Shown here: positions 54,473 to 62,247 of the stretch, one piece after another
Position numbering within the stretch: position 1 is the first letter of the stretch
Layout: every line of letters starts with the position of its first letter
Assembly (NCBI GenBank): GCA_963706905.1
Contig: CAVPNY010000011.1
Location: 248,001-312,000 of the forward strand
Length of the DNA: 64,000 nucleotides
From: CAVPNY01 sp963706905
GTDB lineage: Bacteria; Chloroflexota; Anaerolineae; Anaerolineales; UBA4823
Direction: 5' to 3'
The notes under the pieces: model-generated
Databases searched by the model: none
Seen by the model: the letters and a program-made list of their open reading frames with translations, nothing else
Told to the model about the DNA's origin: nothing
Program-made: the position numbers and the translations under genes

Positions 54473-54524
54473 GAACTCCCCCAGGATTATCCAGCATAGC
54501 TGGTTCACCCTCCTGGGGGAGTTC
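54473..54524 (-). terminator. Strong hairpin terminator after dnaK
   Basis: GAACTCCCCCAGGA (54473-54486) pairs perfectly with TCCTGGGGGAGTTC (54511-54524), a 14-bp stem. An inner CCAGC-ATA-GCTGG hairpin sits in its loop. On the - strand it is followed by AGGTTTAATCT. It lies 24 bases after the dnaK stop. Confidence 0.75.
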
Positions 54525-54547
54525 CTTATTAGGGGCGTTAGATCTTA

Positions 54548-56434
54548 TCAGGCTTCGCGGAATTGGCCTTCGACTACTTCACCCTCATCAGATGGACTGG
54601 CTGGATCATGCCCATTGGTGCCTACCTGCGTGTCTTGGGCATATAACTGCTGGCTCAGGGCGTGGAACGCGTTCTGTAAATCTTCAGTTTGCCGCTTGAT
54701 CAGGGTAGCATCATCACGTTGGATTGTTTCCCGTAACTCCCGAACCTTGTTCTCAATATTGGTTCGTTCATGACCAGGAACCTTATCACCTAACTCACGC
54801 AGAGTCTTTTCAGTCTGATAAGCCAGGCTATCAGCCTGGTTCTGCAGTTCTATAAGTTCCCGGCGATTACGATCATCACTTTCATGTTCGCGGGCATCCC
54901 GAACCATACGATCGATGTCGCCCTTACCGAGATTCGTTGATGCAGTAATGGTAACCCGTTGCTCTTTACTAGTGGCGCGATCTTGAGCTGCAACATTAAG
55001 GATTCCATTAGCATCGATGTCGAAGCTGACTTCGATTTGGGGAATCCCACGAGGAGAAGCAGGTAGGCCCTCCAACCGGAAACGTCCCAGGCTCATATTG
55101 TCTGCAGCCATTGGTCGTTCTCCTTGTAAGACATGCACATCGACGGCAGTCTGGTTGTCTTCTGCTGTTGAGAAGATTTCGGACTTCTTTACAGGGATCG
55201 TGGTATTGCGTTCGATGAGAACGGTCATCACACCGCCTAAAGTTTCGACACCTAATGATAGGGGGGTAACATCCAAAAGGAGGACATCCTTGACTTCACC
55301 GCCAAGGACCCCGCCCTGAATAGCTGCACCGATCGCTACAACTTCATCCGGGTTGACGCCCTTATGAGGCTCTTTGTTGATCATTGAACGGATCAGAGCT
55401 TGGACCATCGGCATGCGAGATGCGCCGCCTACCAGGACAACTTCGTCTATTTCTGATGCATTAAGATTGGCATCTTTTAAAGCTGCATTGAATGGCCCGG
55501 AGAGACGGGTGACCAAATCCTCTGTCAATTGCTCAAACTTAGCCCGACTTAATTTCATTTGCAGATGCTTTGGGCCAGAAGCGTCAGCCGTGACATAAGG
55601 CAGGTTAATCTCGGTTTCCAAAACACTCGAAAGCTCAATCTTGGCTTTCTCAGCAGCTTCTCGTAGACGTTGCAGAGCCTGGCGATCCTGGCGAAGATCG
55701 ATTCCCTGGTCTTTCTGAAATTCGCCTGCTGCCCAATTTACAATACTCTCATCCCAATCATCGCCACCTAGGTGTGTGTCGCCGTTGGTAGATTTGACTT
55801 CGATAACACCGCCACCTACCTCCAGGATGGAAACATCAAATGTGCCGCCACCCAGGTCAAAAACCAATATTGTTTCATTGTCTTTCTTGTCAAGGCCGTA
55901 CGCCAGGGCAGCCGAGGTTGGTTCGTTGATGATCCGCAGCACATCGAGGCCAGCGATCTTACCTGCGTCTTTTGTGGCCTGTCGTTGGCTATCATTAAAA
56001 TATGCGGGAACGGTAATAACTGCCTTGGAGATCGTCTCACCCAGGTAAGCTTCTGCGTCGGTTTTTAATTTAGCCAGGATCATGGCGGAAATTTCCTGAG
56101 GGCTGTACTCTCTCCCCGTGATTGGCAATTTGACCCGCGCATCACCGGCTGGACCTTTTGTGACTTCAAAAGGTACCATATGTCGCTCCGATTCAACTTC
56201 CTCGAACCAGCGTCCCATAAAACGCTTGATGGAATAGATCGTGTTCTCCGCGTTGATCACTGCCTGTCGTTTGGCGGTTTGCCCTACCAGGCGCTCGCCA
56301 TTCTTATTGAAAGCGACAACGGAAGGTAAAAGTCGTGAGCCTTCGGCAGTAGGGATTACCACCGCATCACCCCCTTCGATCACAGAAACGACGCTGTTGG
56401 TTGTTCCTAGGTCGATACCAATAATTTTAGACAT
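54548..56434 (-). CDS. dnaK: Molecular chaperone DnaK (Hsp70)
   Basis: The 628-aa protein starts MSKIIGIDLGTTNSVVS (ATG 56434, with AGGAG nine bases upstream; TTG 56440 rejected). It contains VPAYFNDSQRQATKDAG, LVFDLGGGTFDVSILE, DEVVLVGGASRMP and the substrate-binding domain with its helical lid, all in full length. The C-terminus ends GEVVEGQFREA rather than the Gram-negative EEVKDKK-type tail. It folds and protects proteins with DnaJ and GrpE, neither of which is adjacent. No CIRCE element was found upstream, so HrcA control is not evident. Confidence 0.97.
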   Translation of the reverse strand: MSKIIGIDLGTTNSVVSVIEGGDAVVIPTAEGSRLLPSVVAFNKNGERLVGQTAKRQAVINAENTIYSIKRFMGRWFEEVESERHMVPFEVTKGPAGDARVKLPITGREYSPQEISAMILAKLKTDAEAYLGETISKAVITVPAYFNDSQRQATKDAGKIAGLDVLRIINEPTSAALAYGLDKKDNETILVFDLGGGTFDVSILEVGGGVIEVKSTNGDTHLGGDDWDESIVNWAAGEFQKDQGIDLRQDRQALQRLREAAEKAKIELSSVLETEINLPYVTADASGPKHLQMKLSRAKFEQLTEDLVTRLSGPFNAALKDANLNASEIDEVVLVGGASRMPMVQALIRSMINKEPHKGVNPDEVVAIGAAIQGGVLGGEVKDVLLLDVTPLSLGVETLGGVMTVLIERNTTIPVKKSEIFSTAEDNQTAVDVHVLQGERPMAADNMSLGRFRLEGLPASPRGIPQIEVSFDIDANGILNVAAQDRATSKEQRVTITASTNLGKGDIDRMVRDAREHESDDRNRRELIELQNQADSLAYQTEKTLRELGDKVPGHERTNIENKVRELRETIQRDDATLIKRQTEDLQNAFHALSQQLYAQDTQVGTNGHDPASPSDEGEVVEGQFREA

Positions 56435-56498
56435 AATCAAATTCTCCTATCGAATAAACTCTTGTTTAGAAAATCATACCGGCTTTGTGCAAGAATTC

Positions 56499-56513
56499 TG
56501 TTAACATATGGTA
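56499..56513 (+). repeat. Direct repeat TGTTAACATATGGTA, copy 1
   Basis: It matches copy 2 at 56672-56686 in 14 of 15 positions. The core TGTTAACA is palindromic. It lies 65 bases upstream of the dnaK start, over a possible dnaK promoter (TTGACG on the - strand at 56521-56526). Confidence 0.5.
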
Positions 56514-56671
56514 GGAAAGACGTCAATATTATCTTTGTCTGGACGGAATCTAAACAAATTCTGGTTTATGATTTGCAGGTTGAAATATTGTATAGTTTGA
56601 CCAGGGCGATGCAAAATATAGCGGGTGATTCATTCTTCGAAAATTTATTCTCATTAAGCAGCATTTTACAT

Positions 56672-56686
56672 TGTTAACATATCGTA
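56672..56686 (+). repeat. Direct repeat TGTTAACATATCGTA, copy 2
   Basis: This is the second copy of the motif at 56499. The spacing is 173 bases, about 16.5 helical turns. Two copies between dnaK and dnaA suggest a regulator or initiator binding site. Confidence 0.5.
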
Positions 56687-56868
56687 AATCTTTGGTAATA
56701 TCCACGATCAGATCCCCTTAGATATGGGGGCTATCCGCAGGTATGTCCCATGTCTGGGCATTCGTTGGGTTTGTTTTGAGTTGTCATCACTCATTGGTTT
56801 TCAACTTTACTTTAAGGATCAGTATCTTAAATTTTGGGTATTTTTTAGGAATCCGTAGGGTACGTAAC

Positions 56869-56898
56869 TTGCAACGGATCGGCCTTTTCTGCTAAAAT
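56869..56898 (+). promoter_or_regulatory. Candidate dnaA promoter
   Basis: TTGCAA (56869-56874) and TAAAAT (56893-56898) are 18 bases apart. TGC directly before the -10 makes it an extended -10 (TGnTAAAAT). Transcription would start near 56905, leaving a ~210-base leader before dnaA. Confidence 0.5.
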
Positions 56899-56902
56899 CT
56901 AG

Positions 56903-56930
56903 GTTGCAAGGAATACATAATCCTTGTAAC
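56903..56930 (+). other. Hairpin at the start of the dnaA leader
   Basis: GTTGCAAGGA (56903-56912) pairs with TCCTTGTAAC (56921-56930) with one G-U pair and an 8-base loop. It begins at the predicted transcript start. A related CTTGCAAC occurs just upstream at ~56868. Confidence 0.5.
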
Positions 56931-57060
56931 AACACCATTTATGCGTTCTTTGATAATAGGGGCGGTAATCATCAACGGCGCTGGGTCACTTTAAAGGTAT
57001 AAGCGGGTCAAAATCGGTAATTCTCCCACTGGATAATGCAGTGACTGTGGAGGTTTATTT

Positions 57061-57099
57061 GTGTTGCCGATTGCTCTCGTTCGAAAACAAAATTATTGA
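57061..57099 (+). CDS. Possible 12-codon leader peptide upstream of dnaA
   Basis: GTG 57061 is preceded by GGAGG (57049-57053) at an ideal 7-base distance and encodes MLPIALVRKQNY followed by TGA. It ends 18 bases before the dnaA ATG, which has its own GGAGG. A leader with a better ribosome site than many genes here could regulate dnaA translation. No homologue is claimed. Confidence 0.4.
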   Translation: MLPIALVRKQNY

Positions 57100-57117
57100 C
57101 ATTGGAGGTAAGCCATC

Positions 57118-58464
57118 ATGAAAGCCGAGCAAGCCTGGCAGGCAACTCTGGGGCAACTGCAAATGGAAATGCCCAAAGCTGCTTATGATACCTGGGTCAG
57201 AGATACAGAATTGATCTCCCAAGAAGATGGTACTTTCATCGTCGGGGTTCACAACGCATATGCCAGGGATTGGCTTGAGAGCCGTCTTTCCAGTACGATT
57301 GTCCGGATTTTAACCGGGATGATGGACCGAAGTGTGGAGGTAAAGTTTACTGTATGGCAGGGTTACGAATCGACCGAAGTGGCTGATGGCGACAAACCAG
57401 TAGAACAGGTATCACCTGAGCCAGGTCGACAGACCAACCCGGTGCTCAATCGGCGTTATACTTTTGACAATTTTGTCGTGGGGCCGAGTAACCGACTGGC
57501 GCATGCTGCCTCCCTGGCTGTTGCAGAAAATCCAGCCCAGGCTTACAATCCGCTTTTCCTGTATGGGGGGGTTGGGCTGGGGAAGACCCATCTGCTACAT
57601 GCCATTGGAAATTTGTGTGCAGAACGTGGTCAGCAGGTTTTATATGTTTCATCGGAAGAGTTCACCAATGACTTAATCGGATCCATCCGAACGCATGCAA
57701 CCCAGTCGTTCCGAGAACGATATCGCAGTATCGATGTATTGCTAATCGACGACATCCAGTTTATCGCTGGTAAAGAAGCAACCCAAGAAGAGTTTTTCCA
57801 TACCTTTAACACTTTACACGGCCAGAATAAACAGCTGGTTATCTCATCCGACCGACCTCCCAAGGCGTTACTCACCTTGGAAGAACGGCTACGCTCCCGA
57901 TTTGAATGGGGTCTGACAGCAGATATCCAACCGCCTGATTATGAAACCAGAATGGCGATCTTAAGAGCAAAAGCAGAACGGACTGGGCGCCGGATCCAGG
58001 ACGAAATTACCAGTGTTATTGCTAAGCGAATCCAGGCGAACATTCGCGAGTTAGAGGGGGCTTTGACACGCGTTGTGGCGTTTGCAGATTTAAGCGGAGT
58101 GTCTCTCTCACCACAAATGGTTGAGACTGCCCTGGCAGATCTACTTCCCCGTCGAACTGAAGTTGAGCCAGGCGAGGTAGTGCAGACTGTGGCGGATGCC
58201 TTTGGCATCCCGATTGATCGGATGTTGAGCCGCGAGCGCACTCACGAGATCGCTTTGCCGCGCCAGATCGCCATGTATTTGCTCCGCGAGGAATCCAACA
58301 TATCCCTGCCTCAAATTGGTGAAGCGCTTGGTGGTCGCGATCATACGACTGTTATGTATGGGTGTGACAAAATATCTGACTTATTAGAGCGCGATGACCG
58401 CTTACGGCGCAGGGTGGTGGAGATCCGGGAGCACATCTACAAACAACTGCCTATGCAAATTTAA
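57118..58464 (+). CDS. dnaA: Chromosomal replication initiator DnaA
   Basis: A 448-aa AAA+ protein. Domain I covers residues ~1-80, and NRRYTFDNFVVGPSN starts domain III. Walker A is GGVGLGKTH (~150-158), Walker B is LLIDDIQFI (~207-215), and the DNA-binding signature GGRDHTTVMYG lies near residue 404. It binds DnaA boxes and opens the origin. ATG 57118 follows GGAGG. dnaN is not the next gene; instead a convergent permease gene follows, which departs from the usual dnaA-dnaN order. Confidence 0.97.
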   Translation: MKAEQAWQATLGQLQMEMPKAAYDTWVRDTELISQEDGTFIVGVHNAYARDWLESRLSSTIVRILTGMMDRSVEVKFTVWQGYESTEVADGDKPVEQVSPEPGRQTNPVLNRRYTFDNFVVGPSNRLAHAASLAVAENPAQAYNPLFLYGGVGLGKTHLLHAIGNLCAERGQQVLYVSSEEFTNDLIGSIRTHATQSFRERYRSIDVLLIDDIQFIAGKEATQEEFFHTFNTLHGQNKQLVISSDRPPKALLTLEERLRSRFEWGLTADIQPPDYETRMAILRAKAERTGRRIQDEITSVIAKRIQANIRELEGALTRVVAFADLSGVSLSPQMVETALADLLPRRTEVEPGEVVQTVADAFGIPIDRMLSRERTHEIALPRQIAMYLLREESNISLPQIGEALGGRDHTTVMYGCDKISDLLERDDRLRRRVVEIREHIYKQLPMQI

Positions 58465-58589
58465 GCGGCGCGAGATTGCCTGAACCAGCTTGTTAGGGAC
58501 AATATCCCTTTGCGGTATCCGTAAACGCCTATTCTCGCACTTCGTTGGAACTTATTCGATAATAAAGCTGGTTATCTTAGCGGGGGAAA

Positions 58590-59819
58590 CTAACTTGGAT
58601 TCTGACGGTTGGCTTTATTCCACCATGCTCGCGAGCGTCTGTACAATTCCATCCACGGAAATTCAGGGGGGCGGGACTGCAGTTCATTATCAGGCCATGG
58701 ATCCAGGTCAAACATCTTGCGGGTGATGTATCGGCTGAGTACGATAATAGAGGCCAAAACGGGGGCAGCTAGAATCAGGCCGACAAAACCAATCAACTTG
58801 GCGGCGATCAGAGCGGCCACCAGGACCGCTGCTGGATGGACTCCCAGAGTCTGACCGTGGAATCTGGGAACGACGACATTGTCCAGTATCTGATCCAATA
58901 GAACGCTAAGGCCGATCACGAGCAGCGTGAAAACCCAGGGTTGTAAGCCGAAATAGTTGTACCCCTGGAACAAGGAGACCAGTGCAATGACGATCCAAAC
59001 GATAGCTGGCCCGACATAGGGGACGAAGCGTGCCAGACCAGCCAGGATCGCAATTCCCAAAGAATAGCGCACATCCAGGGCGGTCAGTAAGATTGTGTAG
59101 AGAATAATGGCCAGCATGAAGATCAACAGCTGGCCGCGCAAGAAAGCATGCCAGACCCGGCGGAGCTCCTGGCCTAGACGCTGAATATCAACATTGTGTC
59201 CGGGTATCTCGAGATGGATCAATTGATCAGTGACCCGACCAGTCTGAGCCAGAAGAAAATAGGCGATCACAATGACAAACAGACCCCAGCCAATGATCGC
59301 CAAGGCACTGGTGGCAAACGTGCTGATAAGCGTTCCAAATCGGCTCAAGATCGGCTGAAGAATTCCCAGCAGTTGGTTGGCAAGAGCCGGTAAGTCAAAT
59401 TGGCTGAATTCAAGCCGGAAAGGTCCGATGACGAGGGCTTGACTGGATAATTGCTGGACCAGCTCGGGAATATTTTCATTGAATGTATTAATAAATGTGA
59501 TAAGACTTTGTAACTGCTGCACAACCGCGAAGCCAAGGATTGTGAGCAAGCCAAGCACAACCAATATAAACAGAATAAACACCAGATTGACCGTCCAGCG
59601 CCAGTTTAATCTGGTGGTGCGGTGAATCAGGGCAGCGATGGGGTGTAGCAGGTAAGCCAGGATGAATGCCAGCAGAAGAGGGCCAATAATTGAACGAAAA
59701 GTGATCAGGAGCCCAGCGATAAAGGCAACAAATGTTAACCCGACCACCAACTTGATGGTCGGGCTCCACTTTGGGGAGGTTAACTGAGGCGCTTGGCTGG
59801 TCACAGAACTTCCCTGCAT
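58590..59819 (-). CDS. AI-2E family transporter (TqsA/YdiK-like permease)
   Basis: The 409-aa protein has eight likely spans and the family hallmarks: a long amphipathic stretch in the middle (INTFNENIPELVQQL) and the C-terminal ARFVPYVGPAIVW plus LDNVVVPRFHGQTLGVHPA. These proteins export AI-2 or other small solutes, or act in Na+/H+ antiport. The substrate here is unknown. It is last in the - strand run from the heparinase-like gene. Confidence 0.85.
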   Translation of the reverse strand: MQGSSVTSQAPQLTSPKWSPTIKLVVGLTFVAFIAGLLITFRSIIGPLLLAFILAYLLHPIAALIHRTTRLNWRWTVNLVFILFILVVLGLLTILGFAVVQQLQSLITFINTFNENIPELVQQLSSQALVIGPFRLEFSQFDLPALANQLLGILQPILSRFGTLISTFATSALAIIGWGLFVIVIAYFLLAQTGRVTDQLIHLEIPGHNVDIQRLGQELRRVWHAFLRGQLLIFMLAIILYTILLTALDVRYSLGIAILAGLARFVPYVGPAIVWIVIALVSLFQGYNYFGLQPWVFTLLVIGLSVLLDQILDNVVVPRFHGQTLGVHPAAVLVAALIAAKLIGFVGLILAAPVLASIIVLSRYITRKMFDLDPWPDNELQSRPPEFPWMELYRRSRAWWNKANRQNPS

Positions 59820-59867
59820 ACTTTCGGCTGTGTCTTTGATGAAAATAATTCTAGCTGTTGTCTTTTA

Positions 59868-60071
59868 TTAACGTAAAAAGAAGGAAAGTATTAGCAGGAT
59901 AGCAAGAAACGATCCCGCCAATGCTCCAATCCTGCGAAGATCCTTCTTTACGTAGCTGTAATCAGGATTGAAATCATCGGTGGTAGTACGGCGTGGAGAG
60001 GATAGTGGTGAGCTTACTTTCACTTCACTGGAGGTTGTGCTAGGAACTTGTCGCCTGCGTTTCTTGCTCAT
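59868..60071 (-). CDS. Small C-terminally anchored membrane protein, unknown function
   Basis: The 67-aa protein starts with a very basic MSKKRRRQVP and has a Ser/Thr-rich linker. One hydrophobic helix (GALAGSFLAILLILSFFLR) forms the C-terminus. It is tightly placed between the sortase and permease genes, so co-expression is likely. The family is not recognised. Confidence 0.6.
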   Translation of the reverse strand: MSKKRRRQVPSTTSSEVKVSSPLSSPRRTTTDDFNPDYSYVKKDLRRIGALAGSFLAILLILSFFLR

Positions 60072-60094
60072 GGATATGGAATACTCCTCGAAAT

Positions 60095-61012
60095 TTAATT
60101 TATTTCGTTATGTATACGGGCGGTGACTACGATTCGTTGGTCGTCAACCATATAAGGATAACATGAAATCAAAGTTACAGTGGGTTGGGTTGTAGGATCC
60201 ATGACTTCCACTTGGGTAGGGTCAATCACTCGCGTGGTAGTCACCAAGAATGAGAATGGCTGTTGGTTTGTGTAGATAATGATCTCATCGCCAGGTTTGA
60301 GGCGATTTAGATCGCGAAAGATTTCTCCGAAGATGTCGTTATGAGCTGAGAGAACAACATTTCCATTTTCTCCTGGGTTAGCTGTCCCAACGTGCTGTCC
60401 AACGCCTTTCTTTAATTGTTCCCATCCATCGCCCTGAACAATCGGCGCGTCGACGCCGAGGGCAGGTATTTGGATGCGGATTGCTTGCTGAGGTCCTGGT
60501 GTCGGGACGGCAATATTGGCCAATGATTGCACCAGAGGCCTTAAATGCTCTGGGATCTCAGCCTCATTTGGCTGGGCACCGCCGGGTGAGGTTGGGGGAG
60601 TGTGTCCCGACGGTAACACGATAGCGACGATAAGCGGTGTGGGTGTCAGGGTGGGCTGTTCTAAAGCAGATACGACTTCTTGATTGAGTTCTCTGATCAA
60701 ATTCACGCCATTGAAGAGAACGAATAATAAACCTCCAATCGCCAGGATTTCGATCGCCAGAAGCAGCCCATCCAGGAGGCGCTTGCTTCTCGGTTTAATT
60801 TTTGGTTTTGGAGAGGTCTCCTCGACATCGTCAATTGTCCCCGAACGCAGGTTGTCCAGGGAACCGCTTTCGACATTGGGAGTCACCATTACTACTCTCC
60901 CAGTGCGACGAAATTGTTCCAGGCGATCCTGGCGAGACGCACGCCGTTTCTCCACTAGTAAACGGCGTAGCTCCTCCACGGTCAAATCTTCGACCGAACC
61001 TGTTTTCGGCAT
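60095..61012 (-). CDS. Sortase family transpeptidase
   Basis: The 305-aa protein has a cytoplasmic N-terminus and one membrane span (LLLAIEILAIGGLLFVLF). A Pro-rich stalk and a C-terminal sortase domain follow. The catalytic triad is visible: His in LSAHND, Cys in TLISCYP and Arg in DQRIVVTAR. Sortases cut a C-terminal sorting motif and attach the protein to a cell-wall nucleophile or join pilins. No LPxTG-type substrate is next to it. It is likely class D/E-like (inference). It follows a GT4 gene by eight bases. Confidence 0.88.
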   Translation of the reverse strand: MPKTGSVEDLTVEELRRLLVEKRRASRQDRLEQFRRTGRVVMVTPNVESGSLDNLRSGTIDDVEETSPKPKIKPRSKRLLDGLLLAIEILAIGGLLFVLFNGVNLIRELNQEVVSALEQPTLTPTPLIVAIVLPSGHTPPTSPGGAQPNEAEIPEHLRPLVQSLANIAVPTPGPQQAIRIQIPALGVDAPIVQGDGWEQLKKGVGQHVGTANPGENGNVVLSAHNDIFGEIFRDLNRLKPGDEIIIYTNQQPFSFLVTTTRVIDPTQVEVMDPTTQPTVTLISCYPYMVDDQRIVVTARIHNEIN

Positions 61013-61020
61013 GGTCGGGA

Positions 61021-62241
61021 TTATACCTTAATTACCATTTTTTCCATGATGCGCTCCATTTGATCGGCTAGCACTGGTCGATTGAAATGGAGCTCGACAT
61101 GCCGGCGACCGCGCAGACCCATCGCATGACCTTCCTGCGGGTGATCTGCCAGGAACCGGATCGCTCCGGCCAGGGTCTGGGCGTCTCCCGGGGGAACGGC
61201 TATACCCGCCTGAGCCTCCTCCACCACCTTCCGGATAACACCTTGGATGGCAAGCACAATAGGGCGACCAGCCGCCATATAATCAAATACTTTATTGGGA
61301 TAAACCGTATCGTACATCGGGATTGGTTTCAGAATTGCGATGCAAACATCCGCAGCCGCCAGGGCGACGGGCATCTCGTTCTTTGGAACTGGCGGGACGA
61401 AATAAACGTTTGACAGTCCCAATTTTTCAGCTTGGGAGAGTAAAGCAGGCTTTTCTTTCCCATCACCAAGTAAGACAATCGCCAGATCTGACAAGCTACT
61501 CAACTGCCTGGCAGCCTCGAGGAGAATACCTAGGTCATTGGACAGACCATGCGCCCCTGCATAAAGTGCAATGTACTTGTTTTGAAGTCCAAGTTTTTGG
61601 CGGAATGAATCTCCGGTTGCGGTTGGATCGAACATGGCTACTTCAGCGCCGTTGGGAATGAGATCAATGTTTCTTGCACCGCGATCTTGAACGTGCTCGA
61701 TAAAGCCTGGTGAATTAACCACGACCTGGTCGGCATGCTTATATAGAAAACGCTCCAGCCATTCCGATGCGCGAATAAGCAACGGTTGGCGCAGAACGCC
61801 AACGGCTATGGCAAAAGCCGGCCAAAGATCGCGCACCTCGAAGAGAAAAGGAACTCGCTTCAGGCGAGCCAGGCTCCAGGCTGTTATGCCCTGGAAGATC
61901 GGTGGGGAGGTACCCCATACTAGATCCACTTTTTGCACGTTCAAACCGATCAAGAACGATGAAAGCATAAAACTGACAAAGCTAAACACACGATGGGCGA
62001 AACTCTTATGCAGAGCTGGATAGGTATAGGCGCGCAATATTGTGACGTCTTGACCGCCATCCTGACGTTCTACCCACGGAATGCGCTGATCGTGCGCTTT
62101 GCCAGTCAGATAACTAACCGGGCTGGCAATAATCGTTACTTGATGCCCGCCAGCAGCCAGATAACGGGCCGTCTCGTGATGGCGTGTACCGCCTGGTTCG
62201 TCAAGTGCAGCAAAAGCCTGATGGATCAGCAGGATATGCAT
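61021..62241 (-). CDS. GT4 family glycosyltransferase (WbuB-like)
   Basis: The 406-aa protein opens HILLIHQAFAALDEPGGTRHH and contains VRDLWPAFAIAVG and YAGAHGLSNDLGILLEA. Its donor-site motif is YPNKVFDYMAAGRPIVLAI, as in WbuB-like enzymes of polysaccharide synthesis. It is cytoplasmic and adds a sugar to a glycan. It begins six bases after the heparinase-like stop, so both are co-transcribed. Confidence 0.88.
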   Translation of the reverse strand: MHILLIHQAFAALDEPGGTRHHETARYLAAGGHQVTIIASPVSYLTGKAHDQRIPWVERQDGGQDVTILRAYTYPALHKSFAHRVFSFVSFMLSSFLIGLNVQKVDLVWGTSPPIFQGITAWSLARLKRVPFLFEVRDLWPAFAIAVGVLRQPLLIRASEWLERFLYKHADQVVVNSPGFIEHVQDRGARNIDLIPNGAEVAMFDPTATGDSFRQKLGLQNKYIALYAGAHGLSNDLGILLEAARQLSSLSDLAIVLLGDGKEKPALLSQAEKLGLSNVYFVPPVPKNEMPVALAAADVCIAILKPIPMYDTVYPNKVFDYMAAGRPIVLAIQGVIRKVVEEAQAGIAVPPGDAQTLAGAIRFLADHPQEGHAMGLRGRRHVELHFNRPVLADQMERIMEKMVIKV

Positions 62242-62247
62242 GATTGG

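Larger units (their letters stand above)
56435..57117. other. 683-bp intergenic region between divergent dnaK and dnaA
   Basis: This is the largest gene-free stretch outside the insertion element. It is AT-rich in parts and holds two TGTTAACATAT-type repeats, a dnaA promoter candidate, a hairpin and a 12-codon leader frame, listed separately. A small CCCC...GGGG hairpin lies near 56714-56729. Only degenerate DnaA boxes were seen (for example TTATCCAGT in reverse at ~57030, ATATCCACG at ~56698), so an origin here is possible but unproven. Confidence 0.5.

Noticed and set aside
56435..57117. CIRCE (HrcA) element upstream of dnaK
   Set aside because: No TTAGCACTC/GAGTGCTAA pair is present.
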